A model generated the notes under the pieces. That model did no database searches and was not told the origin of the DNA. It saw nothing but the letters and a program-made list of their open reading frames with translations. The position numbers and the translations under genes were made by a program. A DNA stretch of 64,000 bases from Spirosoma taeanense (GTDB lineage Bacteria; Bacteroidota; Bacteroidia; Cytophagales; Spirosomataceae): NCBI RefSeq assembly GCF_013127955.1, contig NZ_CP053435.1, positions 1,054,001 to 1,118,000 of the forward strand, in the 5' to 3' direction. Of the stretch, positions 42,988 to 53,006 are shown in pieces (positions within the stretch are counted from its first letter, which is position 1; every line of letters begins with the position of its first letter).

Positions 42988-43434
42988 ATGAAAACGCTCC
43001 TGATTTGTTTCGCCCTCCTCACTGGTTCATTTATCAGCGCAGTTGCCAACGGCGCATCGGCTACCGCACCTGCCGATTCGGTCACGTACAAGCTAACCGT
43101 TGAGTTCGCGAATGTGGTAAAACGTACCGGCATGATTTACGTTGCCCTCGTAAACAACGCAGCCGATTTCAACGGTAAGTTCTACCGTAAAACCCGGGTT
43201 GAGGTACCCTCCACCGGCGACTTTCAGGTGAACTTCGATGGCCTGCCCGCGGGTCAGTACGCGGTTCAGGTGTTTCAGGACCTGAATGACAACCAGAAAC
43301 TGGACTTCAACGGTGTGGCCGAACCGTTTGGCTTCTCAAACATAACGAGTTTACTGGGACCGCCTTCCTTTGCCCAGGCTGCCTTCGACCTCAACACACC
43401 TAAAACCGTTACCATCAGTTTAATTGGACAATAA
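42988..43434 (+). CDS. DUF2141 domain secreted protein
   Basis: A 148-residue periplasmic protein. The ATG at 42988 gives a signal peptide (MKTLLICFALLTGSFISAVANG). The DUF2141 domain begins with YKLTVEFANVVKRTGMIYVAL and has GLPAGQYAVQVFQDLNDNQKLDFN, the conserved DxNxNxxLD element that may bind calcium. The function is not known. It is followed by a DinB gene 28 bp downstream. Confidence 0.88.
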   Translation: MKTLLICFALLTGSFISAVANGASATAPADSVTYKLTVEFANVVKRTGMIYVALVNNAADFNGKFYRKTRVEVPSTGDFQVNFDGLPAGQYAVQVFQDLNDNQKLDFNGVAEPFGFSNITSLLGPPSFAQAAFDLNTPKTVTISLIGQ

Positions 43435-43462
43435 GTACTTATCCCCTTACTTCTCTACCATT

Positions 43463-44011
43463 ATGAACCGACTCACTTTTCTGAAAAACCTGCTGGGTGC
43501 CGGGCTGATGCCCGCTGTTGCCCTGGCCAGCCCCACTGATATGGAAACCGAAGCCCAGCGCATCCGTCGGGAACTGCTCGAAGCCTGGGTCATGTCGGAA
43601 AAAATGACCCTCATTACCGCCGTACAGATGCCCGCCGATTCGTTCGACTTTCGCTATACTCCAGAAGCCATGACCTTTGCCGAACAGTGGCGTCACTGCT
43701 GCCAGTTTACGGTGAGTCAACTGGCGGTCCGATTAGGCGTTAGCAATCCGTACCAGGCTCGCGAATTGCCAAAGACAATGGCCAAACCGGAGGTGCTGAA
43801 TGAACTAAAAGTGATGTATACCTTTGTGCGGCAAACCATTACGACTGTGCCGGATGCCAAACTCCTGGAAATGGATGATTACCTGGGCGACAAAATCCCC
43901 AACTGGCGGTTACTCTACGCAATGGAGAACCACCTCATTCACCACCGAGGTCAGTGCATGGTGTATCTGCGGCTAAAGGGTATAAGCCCCGAAGGGTATC
44001 TTGGCTGGTAA
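43463..44011 (+). CDS. DinB-family protein with signal peptide
   Basis: A 182-residue protein starting at MNRLTFLKNLLGAGLMPAVALA, a Tat/Sec-like export signal. The four-helix DinB-like fold shows metal-binding histidines in EQWRHCCQFTVSQ and in ENHLIHHRGQCMVYLRLKG. DinB-fold enzymes are often metal-dependent thiol transferases; the exported form is common in Bacteroidota. A start at 43424 would bury the signal. Confidence 0.88.
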   Translation: MNRLTFLKNLLGAGLMPAVALASPTDMETEAQRIRRELLEAWVMSEKMTLITAVQMPADSFDFRYTPEAMTFAEQWRHCCQFTVSQLAVRLGVSNPYQARELPKTMAKPEVLNELKVMYTFVRQTITTVPDAKLLEMDDYLGDKIPNWRLLYAMENHLIHHRGQCMVYLRLKGISPEGYLGW

Positions 44012-44079
44012 CGTAGTGAGGGTACTCATGACAACATTGGCACCCAGTAGGTTTGATATCTTTGATAAGGATACGCACC

Positions 44080-45003
44080 TTACAATTGTGCCAGCAAGTA
44101 CAGTACCGCCATACGAACCGCTACGCCGTTCTCGACCTGATCCAGAATGATGCTGTGCGATGAATCGGCCGCGTCGGACGTAAGCTCAACGCCCCGGTTG
44201 ATGGGGCCGGGGTGCATTAAAACGATGGGCCGGTCCAGTTCGTCGAGCATCTGCTTGGAGATACCAAAATACAGCGAATACTCGCGCAGCGACGGGAAAT
44301 ACTTGATCTGCTGCCGTTCCAGCTGAATCCGCAGGACATTGGCAACGTCGCACCAGGCTAGGGCCGCCCGAACGTCATGGCCAACCCGGACGCCCAGCGC
44401 TCCGATATGTTTGGGAATAAGCGTTTTGGGGCCGCAGACCATCACTTCGGCGCCCTGTTTCTGAAGGCAGAAAATGTTTGACAGCGCCACCCGCGAGTGA
44501 GTAATATCGCCGATGATGGCGATGCGTTTCCCAGCGACATCACCAAATTTTTCGCGGATCGAAAACGAGTCGAGCAGGGCCTGCGTCGGGTGTTCGTGGG
44601 TGCCGTCGCCCGCGTTGACTACGTTCGCTTTAATGTGCCTGGTGAGGTAGTGGGGCGCGCCGGGGCTGCTGTGGCGCATAACGACCATGTCGACCTTCAT
44701 GGCCAGAATGTTGTTGACCGTATCCAGCAGCGTTTCGCCTTTCTTGACTGAACTGCCCGAGGCCGAAAAGTTGACTACATCGGCAGAGAGCCGCTTTTCG
44801 GCCAGCTCGAACGAAAGCCGGGTACGGGTTGAGTTTTCAAAAAAAACGTTGGCAATCGTCACGTCGCGCAGAGACGGGACTTTCTTGATGGGCCGATTAA
44901 TGACTTCCTTAAACTGCCCGGCCGTTTCCATAATCAAGTGAATATCGGACTCGGTCAGGTCTTTGATGCCCACCAGATGGCGGACGCTGAGGGATTGGGC
45001 CAT
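44080..45003 (-). CDS. pyrB: Aspartate carbamoyltransferase catalytic subunit
   Basis: A 307-residue pyrimidine-biosynthesis enzyme joining carbamoyl phosphate and aspartate. Motifs: FENSTRTRLSFE for carbamoyl-phosphate binding, SVKKGETLLDT, the GDGTHEHPTQALLD segment, and MHPGPINRGVE near the end. Length is normal. No regulatory PyrI gene is adjacent, so it is probably the unregulated trimeric form or is controlled elsewhere. Confidence 0.97.
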   Translation of the reverse strand: MAQSLSVRHLVGIKDLTESDIHLIMETAGQFKEVINRPIKKVPSLRDVTIANVFFENSTRTRLSFELAEKRLSADVVNFSASGSSVKKGETLLDTVNNILAMKVDMVVMRHSSPGAPHYLTRHIKANVVNAGDGTHEHPTQALLDSFSIREKFGDVAGKRIAIIGDITHSRVALSNIFCLQKQGAEVMVCGPKTLIPKHIGALGVRVGHDVRAALAWCDVANVLRIQLERQQIKYFPSLREYSLYFGISKQMLDELDRPIVLMHPGPINRGVELTSDAADSSHSIILDQVENGVAVRMAVLYLLAQL

Positions 45004-45042
45004 GAGGGAGCGATGCGGCTAAAACTGGGCAAAGATAAACGG

Positions 45043-45099
45043 CAAATTCGGCAAGCGGTAACAGAAGCGCATCCTTTACGTTACCGCCTGCCGAATTTG
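45043..45099 (-). terminator. Long hairpin after the GH13 gene
   Basis: CAAATTCGGCA-a-GCGGTAAC and GTTACCGC-c-TGCCGAATTTG pair over 19 bp with one mismatch around a 17-base loop. It sits immediately after the stop of the GH13 gene and before pyrB, both on the minus strand, so it likely ends the starch operon transcript. Confidence 0.75.
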
Positions 45100-46677
45100 T
45101 TAGTCAAGTACCGCGCAACTGTAGCCGGGCAGCGTCAGGCGTCCGTTGGCCAAACTGACTCCTTCGGTCGTTGAAAATACGAGCTGGCGGCACCAGTCCT
45201 CGTCGGGCGAAAAGACAACCTCAATCGGCTTACCCGTCAGATTGTGAACCACTAACGCGCGCTGATCGCTTCCGGCGCGACTCGACCGGCGCGTAAAAGC
45301 CACCACGCCGTTTTGGCGGATACCGGTCGGCTCCAGCCGGCTCAGATTGTCATTGAGCACCAGATGGCTGTTTCGAAACTGAATCAGCCGTTTGTAATGA
45401 TTGAAAAGCGAATTCGGGTCGGTCTGCTGGGCGGCCAGCGGCCGGATGGTGCGACTGGTGCTATACTGCCCCCGACGCCAGCGGGTGCGCTGACGGTCAT
45501 TGGCCCGGATGTCCCAGAGAAACGGCTCCCGAATGTTTTCGTCGGGTTTCATCCCCAGCATGCCAATTTCCTCGCCATAGTACAGGTAGGGAAGGCCCGG
45601 CAGCGTCAGCAGCAGATTGGCGGCTGCTTTCAGGTGGTTCAGATTGCCTTTCAGCAAACTGCCAATCCGATTCTGGTCGTGGTTTGACAAGATCAACCCG
45701 TCAATAAACTGCGGGTTTACCAGCGCAAACGTTTTATGCACAAAGTCCAGAAATTCAATCAGGTCTTCGGTGTCGTCTTCCCGACGAACCACTTCTTCAA
45801 TCATGAGACGGAAGTCCATGTTGAAGGTTGCTTTCAGACCCCGGAAATAAGGCGCAATATGCTGGGGGCGGGTCCAGACCTCACCAATGGTAAACGCACC
45901 GGGTTTAGCCGTTTCCACCACGCGCCCGAACTCCTCCCAGAATTCATGGTTTTTCGGCTCCTCCGACTCGCGGTAGAGATGGCGGGCCGCATCCAGCCGA
46001 AAGCCGTCAACGCCGATTTCCGTAAGCCAGTAACGAACAATCTTAAAGACTTCCTCCCGCACGGGCCGGTGGTCGAAGTTGAGGTCGGGCATACCGCTCC
46101 AGAACATACCGTAGTAGCGTTCCGGGTATTTAGCGCCCCGTACCGCATGCCAGGGGTTCCGCTCGTCGGAGTCGGCTGTAATGTCGCGGGTGGCTAACTT
46201 ACGCGCCCGAATCTCGTCCGGCCGCAGCCATTTGTAGTAGTTCCAGTACGGGTTGTCCGGCCCTTTGCTGGCTTCTTTGAACCACGGGTGCAGTATGCTG
46301 GTGTGGTGAATGACCAGATCGATGATGACGGCAATACCGCGCTGGTGCGCTTCAGCTAACAAACGCTTGAAGTCATCCAGTGTGCCGTATTCCGGGTCGA
46401 TGCCGTAATAATCCGTTACGTCGTACTTATGCGAGGTGGGCGACGGACTGATGGGCATCAGCCAGATTGCCGATACGCCAAGGCTTTTCAGGTAATCCAG
46501 ATTACTGGTAACCCCATTCAGGTCGCCGATGCCGTCGCCGTTGGAGTCGGCAAACGAGCGAACGAAGATTTCGTAGTGAACCCCGGTCTGGCCAACGGGC
46601 GACAGTTGCGGTCGTGCCCGTTCGGCTTGGGAATAAACAGAATTTGTATCGGGCTGAGCGTTATGCGCTGAGGTCAT
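45100..46677 (-). CDS. GH13 alpha-glucosidase/alpha-amylase-type glycoside hydrolase
   Basis: A 525-residue enzyme (ATG at 46677). GH13 motifs: VIIDLVIHHTS, GFRLDAARH with the nucleophile Asp, FTIGEVW with the acid Glu and ILSNHDQNR with the transition-state Asp; the C-terminal beta domain is present. The opening VHYEIFVRSFADSNGDGIGDLNG is typical of oligosaccharide-acting members (trehalose synthase/oligo-1,6-glucosidase group). No signal peptide is clear, so it may act in the cytoplasm on imported malto-oligosaccharides. Last gene of the Sus-type cluster. Confidence 0.92.
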   Translation of the reverse strand: MTSAHNAQPDTNSVYSQAERARPQLSPVGQTGVHYEIFVRSFADSNGDGIGDLNGVTSNLDYLKSLGVSAIWLMPISPSPTSHKYDVTDYYGIDPEYGTLDDFKRLLAEAHQRGIAVIIDLVIHHTSILHPWFKEASKGPDNPYWNYYKWLRPDEIRARKLATRDITADSDERNPWHAVRGAKYPERYYGMFWSGMPDLNFDHRPVREEVFKIVRYWLTEIGVDGFRLDAARHLYRESEEPKNHEFWEEFGRVVETAKPGAFTIGEVWTRPQHIAPYFRGLKATFNMDFRLMIEEVVRREDDTEDLIEFLDFVHKTFALVNPQFIDGLILSNHDQNRIGSLLKGNLNHLKAAANLLLTLPGLPYLYYGEEIGMLGMKPDENIREPFLWDIRANDRQRTRWRRGQYSTSRTIRPLAAQQTDPNSLFNHYKRLIQFRNSHLVLNDNLSRLEPTGIRQNGVVAFTRRSSRAGSDQRALVVHNLTGKPIEVVFSPDEDWCRQLVFSTTEGVSLANGRLTLPGYSCAVLD

Positions 46678-46815
46678 TCTGGCTAAAAGACTATTTCCCC
46701 AAAACGGCGGATACACGTAACGAGTTTAGAAAACCGTCAAGTTTAGTGTATAATCCAACTGTTTATTGCCTGGATGCACAGACTGGGTATGGAGAATCAA
46801 ACGGGTTTATAAGCC

Positions 46816-46847
46816 ATGGGGAGCGACCTGGTCAGGTCGCTCCCCAT
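46816..46847. terminator. 15-bp perfect hairpin between susE-like and GH13 genes
   Basis: ATGGGGAGCGACCTG and CAGGTCGCTCCCCAT are exactly complementary with two bases between. It lies after the SusE-like stop and 139 bp before the GH13 start. It could terminate or attenuate the surface-protein operon, or protect its 3' end. Confidence 0.65.
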
Positions 46848-46866
46848 ACTGTTATACGGCAATAGC

Positions 46867-47934
46867 CTATTGCTTTGTTAGCGAATAAGTATAGTTTCCA
46901 GGGTTGCTCAGGTTCATCCTGATTAGATACCGACCCGCCGACGGTACTTTGATGTTGTCGCCGTTATAGTCCAGTAAGCCATCCGGGTTTACATTAGTCT
47001 TGCTGTCACCATCGCCGAAGTTAAGATCCCAGGCGCTATTGGCCCGAAACTTGAACTCGTCGGCTTTCAGGTCAAGCGTGACCTGCCAGGTATTGGTGGC
47101 GGGGTCGAAAGCCATGGGCGTATCGGCATCCCAGCCTTTGGGCGTTGCTGCGCCAATGACCGCCCAGGTGGTAGGCGTGGCGCTGAAGGTCAACGCGTTC
47201 AGGTCGGCCCGGATCAGGTAATAACCGCCCGATGGTACGCTGAGATTACCCGCAGCGCCAGCCGCAGACAGTTTATTGGCCGTACCTGCCCCATAATTGG
47301 TGCCGTTCCAGTCCCGGCCTGAGGTGAACTTAAACTCCGAAGGACTCTGGAAGTAGATGTACCCCTCATACACTTTGTTGTCTTTTACCGAAGCGATGGC
47401 CGGCGCTTTATCGGGTGCCCACCCCTGATAGGCACCCGGCACGTAGATGGATGGGTAGCTGATCAGGACCAGGTAAGGCGTTACCGACAGGGTCGTTGGT
47501 GCTGAATACACCCTGTTGCTGGGGTCATTACCGGGCCGGGTAATGGCGGCCATCACCCGCACGTCAACCTGACTCGCATTGTTGGGAGCCAGCCCCAGTC
47601 TGAGCAGGTTCTGGTTCAGATTAGCCCCCGTAACGCTGAGCGACGTGCTAGTGCCGGCCGAAAGATTAACCGGCGCTTCGAAATTACCGCCTTTTTTGTC
47701 CAGCTGAACGGTATAGTTAACAGCCGCATTAAAGCCATAGTTAGCCGGTGACCAGCTCAGTCGCAGCGCTTCATTGGTGGCCGTCGCGCTCGTCAGCGAT
47801 ACGCTCGTTGCGCTCGTGGTCAGCCTGGTCGGCTGGGGCGTGGTGAGCGTAAGCTGATCCCCGTCTTTTTCGCAGGCCATAAGCGTTGTCAGCGCCAGAC
47901 CCGCTATGAATAAATAGGTGTGCCAGGTTTTCAT
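46867..47934 (-). CDS. SusE/SusF-like surface starch-binding lipoprotein
   Basis: A 355-residue lipoprotein (signal ends TTLMAC). The SusE N-terminal domain covers about residues 25-150 (EALRLSWSPANYGFNAAVNYTVQLDK). Two carbohydrate-binding domains follow, each with an Ile/Val-x-Gly-x-x-x-x-x-W pattern: VPGAYQGWAPDKAP and IGAATPKGWDADTP, plus EFKFTSGRDWNGTNYG and EFKFRANSAWDLNFG. It would hold starch chains for the SusC/SusD complex. It follows the susD-like gene by 47 bp. Confidence 0.92.
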   Translation of the reverse strand: MKTWHTYLFIAGLALTTLMACEKDGDQLTLTTPQPTRLTTSATSVSLTSATATNEALRLSWSPANYGFNAAVNYTVQLDKKGGNFEAPVNLSAGTSTSLSVTGANLNQNLLRLGLAPNNASQVDVRVMAAITRPGNDPSNRVYSAPTTLSVTPYLVLISYPSIYVPGAYQGWAPDKAPAIASVKDNKVYEGYIYFQSPSEFKFTSGRDWNGTNYGAGTANKLSAAGAAGNLSVPSGGYYLIRADLNALTFSATPTTWAVIGAATPKGWDADTPMAFDPATNTWQVTLDLKADEFKFRANSAWDLNFGDGDSKTNVNPDGLLDYNGDNIKVPSAGRYLIRMNLSNPGNYTYSLTKQ

Positions 47935-47981
47935 TGTCGTTTGCTATTGAGATTGAATAACTGTGCAGTTAACCGGGTAGC

Positions 47982-49571
47982 TTAATAGCCTGGGTTCTGT
48001 TTCAGATTTGGGTTGGCGACCAGGTCGGAGGCCGGAATGGGATACAGGGTACGGAAGTCCTCAACCGCGCGCCCTTCTTTAACGCCCCCTTTCCAGGGCC
48101 AGAGATAAGTTGCATTGGTGAATCGACCGTAACGAATCAAATCGGTCCGGCGCTTGGCTTCCCAGTACAGTTCCCGGCTGCGCTCGCCTAGCAGAAAGTC
48201 CGTTGTCAGGGCCGATGCCGTAATGGCGGGTGCACCAGCCCGGGCCCTCAGGGCGTTTACGTAGGTTAAGGCCGTAGCTGCGTCGCCCCCCGTGCCGCCC
48301 CGTAAGACCGCTTCGGCATAGATCAGATATACCTCGGCCAGCCGGAACAGCGGAAAGTCGGTGTCGGGGAAGTTGCCCGACGGGTCCGAACCGGCCCGGC
48401 CCGTTGAGGTGACGTTCCGGAACTTGGTTATAGCGTACCCATCTGTAAACTGGGTGATGTCGTTGATCTCTAAACTCTGGCCCTGGGTATAGAACAAGGC
48501 GCGTTTGTCGGTGGCCCCCGTTACGTCCGGAAACTGGTTAACCAGCGCTTTGGTTGTTCGTAAGCCGCCCCAGCCGCCGTTGATTCCAAACTGCGCGACG
48601 GGCATGGAACCGCCCACCGGTGCGTGAATCAGGAATGTCATGCCGCCGTAGGTCTGGGTGCGCAGCCCGTCGAATGTAACCGGAAAAATGATCTCGCGCG
48701 AAGTGTTATTGTCGGCCAGAAACAGGTTGAGGTAGTTCGGCTCCAGCGCATACGCATTTGCCTGAATGACCCGGCTGGCGTAGGTCACGGCGTCGGTATA
48801 ACGGGCCGTGCCGGTGTAGACCTGCGCGTTCAGGTATAGTTTCGCCAGCAGCGTCTGGGCCGCGGCCCGGTCGGCCCGGCCGTACTCAGCCGCGCGGGAA
48901 GCCGCCAGCTCATTTTCGATAGCTTTGAGTTCGCTCTCCACGTAAGAAAACAACTCGGTTCGCGAGATTTGCCGGGGCAGGAACGAGCCGGGGGCATCGG
49001 CCTCGGTGACGAACGGTACGCTCCCAAACAGGTCGATGGCGTGCGAATAAGCCAGCGCCCGCAGGAAGCGTGCTTCGGCCCGGTACGTACGCGCGTCGGC
49101 CGCGGCCTGACCGGTGATGTTACGGCTCGCCAGCTTTTCGTCGGATGTTTCGCGGATGAACTCGTTGCTGGCGGCAACCAGGTAGAAAATCCGGTTGTAC
49201 ATACCCGTAATGAAACCATCGGACGATGTCCAGCGCAGGTTATGAAAATCCTGAATCGTCTGGTCGTTCCAGCCGATAACGGCTTCATCGGTCGGTAATT
49301 CCTGTAGGCACCACAGCAGCCGGATATAGTTGGAAGTTCCTTCATCAATCCCGCTGATGTCGGGCTTACCAGCCGGACCCTGCTGGCCGCTGACGGCCAG
49401 AACGGCGTATAGTTTGGCCAGAACAGATTTATAATTGCTCGGGTCGGCGTAGACCGTTGCCGACGTAACATCAAAAGCAGGCGTCCGGTCCAGGTCCTGA
49501 ACGCAGGATGAAGCGATGGCCAGCAACGCGGTCAGGATGCCGGCTTTACGTATAGTTTTTATCGTAATCAT
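47982..49571 (-). CDS. SusD/RagB-family nutrient-binding lipoprotein
   Basis: A 529-residue outer-membrane lipoprotein. The ATG at 49571 gives a signal ending LLAIASSC. The TPR-like helices (RAEARFLRALAYSHAIDLFGSVPFV) and the C-terminal FPLFRLAEVYLIYAEAVLRGG and RSRELYWEAKRRTDLIRYGRF are diagnostic. It caps the SusC channel and captures glycans. Context with two GH13 enzymes and a SusE-like protein indicates starch or maltodextrin. Confidence 0.95.
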   Translation of the reverse strand: MITIKTIRKAGILTALLAIASSCVQDLDRTPAFDVTSATVYADPSNYKSVLAKLYAVLAVSGQQGPAGKPDISGIDEGTSNYIRLLWCLQELPTDEAVIGWNDQTIQDFHNLRWTSSDGFITGMYNRIFYLVAASNEFIRETSDEKLASRNITGQAAADARTYRAEARFLRALAYSHAIDLFGSVPFVTEADAPGSFLPRQISRTELFSYVESELKAIENELAASRAAEYGRADRAAAQTLLAKLYLNAQVYTGTARYTDAVTYASRVIQANAYALEPNYLNLFLADNNTSREIIFPVTFDGLRTQTYGGMTFLIHAPVGGSMPVAQFGINGGWGGLRTTKALVNQFPDVTGATDKRALFYTQGQSLEINDITQFTDGYAITKFRNVTSTGRAGSDPSGNFPDTDFPLFRLAEVYLIYAEAVLRGGTGGDAATALTYVNALRARAGAPAITASALTTDFLLGERSRELYWEAKRRTDLIRYGRFTNATYLWPWKGGVKEGRAVEDFRTLYPIPASDLVANPNLKQNPGY

Positions 49572-49637
49572 TGGTGTAACAGGCTTAAGCCGAGGGTCGC
49601 CTGCTCCAGTGTCAGGCAACCACCAGTTGTTGATGAC

Positions 49638-52600
49638 TTAGAAATCCAGATTTAAACCCAGCGAGAAAATGCGCGGGCGGGGGTACAGGTTGTTGTCGAT
49701 ACCGTTCGCCACTTCGGGGTCAACGCCCGTATACTTCGTGATCACGAACACGTTCTGCGCGTTCAGTGAAGCCCGCAGCGCACCCGTGTTGCCGAATACT
49801 TTACCGAAGTTGTACCCGAGGTTCAGGTTGTCCATCCGGACAAACGACGCATTCTCCACGAAATAGTCGGAGAAGTACTGATTGATGACAAAGCCCGTCG
49901 TGAGCACATTGGGCGACGCATTGCCTAAATAGCCCAGCGAATTGATGACGTTGCGATACGCTGCGTTGTTGGAGCGGACGTTGTTGTAGAGGTAATTGCC
50001 GAAGTTGCCCCGCAGGGTGAAGCCCGCGCTGAAATTGCGATAGGTCAGCTGGCTCGTCATTCCCAGGAATAGTCGTGGATTAGCCGTCTGGTAGCGAACC
50101 CGGTCGTCGACCGTAATCTGTCCGTCGCCGTTGCGGTCTTCATACACGCCTTCGAGCGGCACCCCCGATTCATTATACACCTGCCGCAGTACGTAGAAGG
50201 TGTTTGTCGGGTAACCCACAGTCTGAATCTGGATGGTATTCCCCGTACCTCCGCTGATGGCGCCAACCAGAATCCCCGGATCGTTCGGCGTGGGCACTTT
50301 CAGCAGGTTGGTGATTTCGTTTTTGTTGAACGTCGCGTTGAAATTGACGTCCAGGTTCAGTCCTTCCCGCTGAATGGGCGTCGTGTTGATGGTAAATTCA
50401 ACCCCGGTGTTGCGCAGGTTGCCCACGTTGGTCAGAATATAATTGGTCAGGTTCGAGCCCGCAGCTACCGGAATGGTCGCCAGCAAATCCTTGGTTGTTT
50501 TGCGGTAGACATCAATGCTGCCCGAAATCCGTCCGTTGAAAAAGGCATAGTCTACAGCCGCGTTAATCGCCTGGGTTTCCTCCCATTTAATGTTGGCGTC
50601 GTAGCCCTCCGCCCGCAGGGTTCGGTAGAATGTATTACCAAACTGATACTGTGCCGTTGGGTCAGAGATGGTGTAGCGCGGCAGATACGGATAATCGTTG
50701 GACAGATTGGACAGGTCCTGCTGCCCGGTAACGCCGTAACCCAAGCGCAGTTTCAGGGCCGACAGCGCTTTGGTATCTTTCAGGAACGGCTCGTCTTTCA
50801 GGCTCCACGACACGCCCAACGACGGGAAGGTACCCCAGCGCTGGTCTGGCGCAAACCGGGAGGTCGCATCCCGACGCAGCGTTGCCGTCAGCACGTAACG
50901 ATCCCGGAAGGTATAGTTCAGGCGACCGAATATCCCCAGCAGGGTGTACTGGGTGCGAAACGCAACCCCGGCCGCGCTGATGGTGTCGCTGGCGGGCCGA
51001 CCGTCGATTTGAATGGAACCCGACCGCAGACTCGGAAAACTGGGGTTTTCGCGGATGAAGTCCTGATACGAATAACCGGCCGTTACGTCCACGCGGCTGC
51101 GAACCGACCGCAGGTCTTTGGTATAGTTGAAATAGAACTCCAGCGTTTTGTTGTTACGCGACCCCGCCGACTGGTTGTTCTGACCACCCTGGTTAAACAG
51201 GAGGCCCGCCGTGGCCGGTACGAAATTGGTGCCGGTTGACTTCGAGATGTCGTAGCCGAGGTTCAGGTTCGCCCGCAGTTCGGGCAGAAAATGAAAGCGA
51301 TAATCGAGCTGTACGTTACCGATGCTGCGCTGTACCTCCGTGCGATCCTGCCGCTGATAAAGGAGTCCCAGCGGGTTGCGCGGAGCCAGCTGGTTAGGCC
51401 GGCCCGTGGTGGGGTCGAGCCACTCGAAGTAACCGCCGTACTTGTCATTGCCGCTGTAAACAGGCTGCGTTGGGTCGAAGGACACAGCCGCGCCAATGGC
51501 AGCCTGGTCAGCGAAGCGGTTGTTGATAATCGAGCCCTTCAGGTTGATGTCTACCCGCAGGTGGTCGTTCAGGAAGCGGGGCGTCAGCCCCAGCGAACCC
51601 GACACGCGCTGAAAGTTCGAGGTCTTGAGCGTACCGTTCTGGCTGATATACCCCACCGATGCCCGGTACGGAATGTGTCGGTAGGCACCCGTTACGGCCA
51701 GGTTGTTGTCGCTGCTGAGCGCGGGACCGAAAATCTGATCCTGCCAGTTGGTGTTGGCGCTGCCGAGCAAGGCCCGCTGGTTCGCATTACCCAGCCGGTT
51801 AACCACCTCCCGGAACTGATCGGCCGACAGCACCGGCAGTTGTTTTGGATTGTAGGATACGGAACCGAGCGTACTGAAACTTACGTGCGTTTTGTCGCCC
51901 GCCCGGCCTTTCTTGGTCGTGATCAGAATAACCCCGTTGGCGGCCCGTGACCCATAAATGGCCGCGGACGACGCATCCTTCAGGACCGTAAAGGTTTCAA
52001 TATCCTGCGGGTTAATCAGGCTCAGCGCGTTGGAGGCTCCCGTAACGCCGTTGTTATCGACCGGTACGCCATCAATCACGATGAGCGGGTCGTTGCTGGC
52101 ATTGAGCGATGAGCCGCCCCGAATCCGGATCTGACTGCCCCCGCCCGGCTGACCGCTGGGGGGCGTAATGCTGACGCCAGCCAGTTTACCCGCCACCAGC
52201 TGCTCGGGGTTCACGATATTACCCCGCTGAAATTCGGAAGAAGAAATGGCCGCAATCGAGCCGGTTACGTCCTGTCGGCGCTGCGTACCGTACCCAACTA
52301 CGACAACTTCCTGTAGGGCCTTTGAGTCGTCGGCCAGAGTGACGTCGACCGTCGTGCGATTCCCTACCACTATTTCCTGGGCTGTTTTGCCGATGAAGCT
52401 AAAAACCAGCGTTGCGCTGGTGGGCACATTGGGAAGACTGTACGCGCCTTCAACGTCGGTCTGCGCTCCGCGATTGGTGCCTTTGAGCTGCACCGTTGCA
52501 CCCGGCAGGGCGTTTCCGTCGGATTCCTTAACTGTTCCTGTAATGGTCAGGCCCTGTGCTGTAGCCGAAAGGCTGATCAGCACAACCAGTAACACTGTAG

Positions 52601-52661
52601 CAGCCTGCCCCATCAAACGCCCGTTTCTGGTCTGTTTTATCCCTACCTTAAACGTGTTCAT
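49638..52661 (-). CDS. SusC/RagA-family TonB-dependent outer-membrane receptor
   Basis: A 1007-residue barrel protein. The start at 52661 gives a signal peptide ending LSATAQG. A carboxypeptidase-like domain follows (ITGTVKESDGNALPGATVQLKG), then the TonB box region EVVVVGYGTQRRQDVTGSI, the plug with IRIRGGSSLNASNDPLIVIDGVP, and the barrel ending in FSLGLNLDF with terminal Phe. It imports malto-oligosaccharides with SusD using TonB energy. First gene of the susC-susD-susE-GH13 operon. Confidence 0.96.
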   Translation of the reverse strand: MNTFKVGIKQTRNGRLMGQAATVLLVVLISLSATAQGLTITGTVKESDGNALPGATVQLKGTNRGAQTDVEGAYSLPNVPTSATLVFSFIGKTAQEIVVGNRTTVDVTLADDSKALQEVVVVGYGTQRRQDVTGSIAAISSSEFQRGNIVNPEQLVAGKLAGVSITPPSGQPGGGSQIRIRGGSSLNASNDPLIVIDGVPVDNNGVTGASNALSLINPQDIETFTVLKDASSAAIYGSRAANGVILITTKKGRAGDKTHVSFSTLGSVSYNPKQLPVLSADQFREVVNRLGNANQRALLGSANTNWQDQIFGPALSSDNNLAVTGAYRHIPYRASVGYISQNGTLKTSNFQRVSGSLGLTPRFLNDHLRVDINLKGSIINNRFADQAAIGAAVSFDPTQPVYSGNDKYGGYFEWLDPTTGRPNQLAPRNPLGLLYQRQDRTEVQRSIGNVQLDYRFHFLPELRANLNLGYDISKSTGTNFVPATAGLLFNQGGQNNQSAGSRNNKTLEFYFNYTKDLRSVRSRVDVTAGYSYQDFIRENPSFPSLRSGSIQIDGRPASDTISAAGVAFRTQYTLLGIFGRLNYTFRDRYVLTATLRRDATSRFAPDQRWGTFPSLGVSWSLKDEPFLKDTKALSALKLRLGYGVTGQQDLSNLSNDYPYLPRYTISDPTAQYQFGNTFYRTLRAEGYDANIKWEETQAINAAVDYAFFNGRISGSIDVYRKTTKDLLATIPVAAGSNLTNYILTNVGNLRNTGVEFTINTTPIQREGLNLDVNFNATFNKNEITNLLKVPTPNDPGILVGAISGGTGNTIQIQTVGYPTNTFYVLRQVYNESGVPLEGVYEDRNGDGQITVDDRVRYQTANPRLFLGMTSQLTYRNFSAGFTLRGNFGNYLYNNVRSNNAAYRNVINSLGYLGNASPNVLTTGFVINQYFSDYFVENASFVRMDNLNLGYNFGKVFGNTGALRASLNAQNVFVITKYTGVDPEVANGIDNNLYPRPRIFSLGLNLDF

Positions 52662-53006
52662 AGTGGACTGATTTAGTAAGATCAATGCGAGCAAAACACC
52701 TTGTTGTATGAGTTGTTTTACGCAAAAAGCGGTTTCTTCTAAAAGTCCAAAGGGGTAAAACAGGCGAATTGACAGGAGTAAAAATTCGGGTCAATAAGAC
52801 GATTTATTTAAAATATTGGTTGATAGCTATTTAGGGCAAAAAGGGACGGAAGTTAGTATAGGCAACTAGTAGGAATTGCCGATTTTCGGTCGGGCGCGGC
52901 TCGTGTAAGATAAGTGATATAGACTGGCCGATGGCTCGTTTCGGCTGTTCCGGCGGGTTCAGAAAGGACCGACTCCCGCAGAATGCCTCGCCCAAATGCT
53001 ATGGCT
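52662..53006. promoter_or_regulatory. 345-bp gap upstream of the SusC gene
   Basis: This gap lies between the stop of the large GH13 gene and the susC-like start, both on the minus strand. The part nearest susC (52680-52860) is AT-rich and must hold the operon promoter. I did not find a full TAnnTTTG element or an inverted repeat there. No gene is visible. Confidence 0.4.
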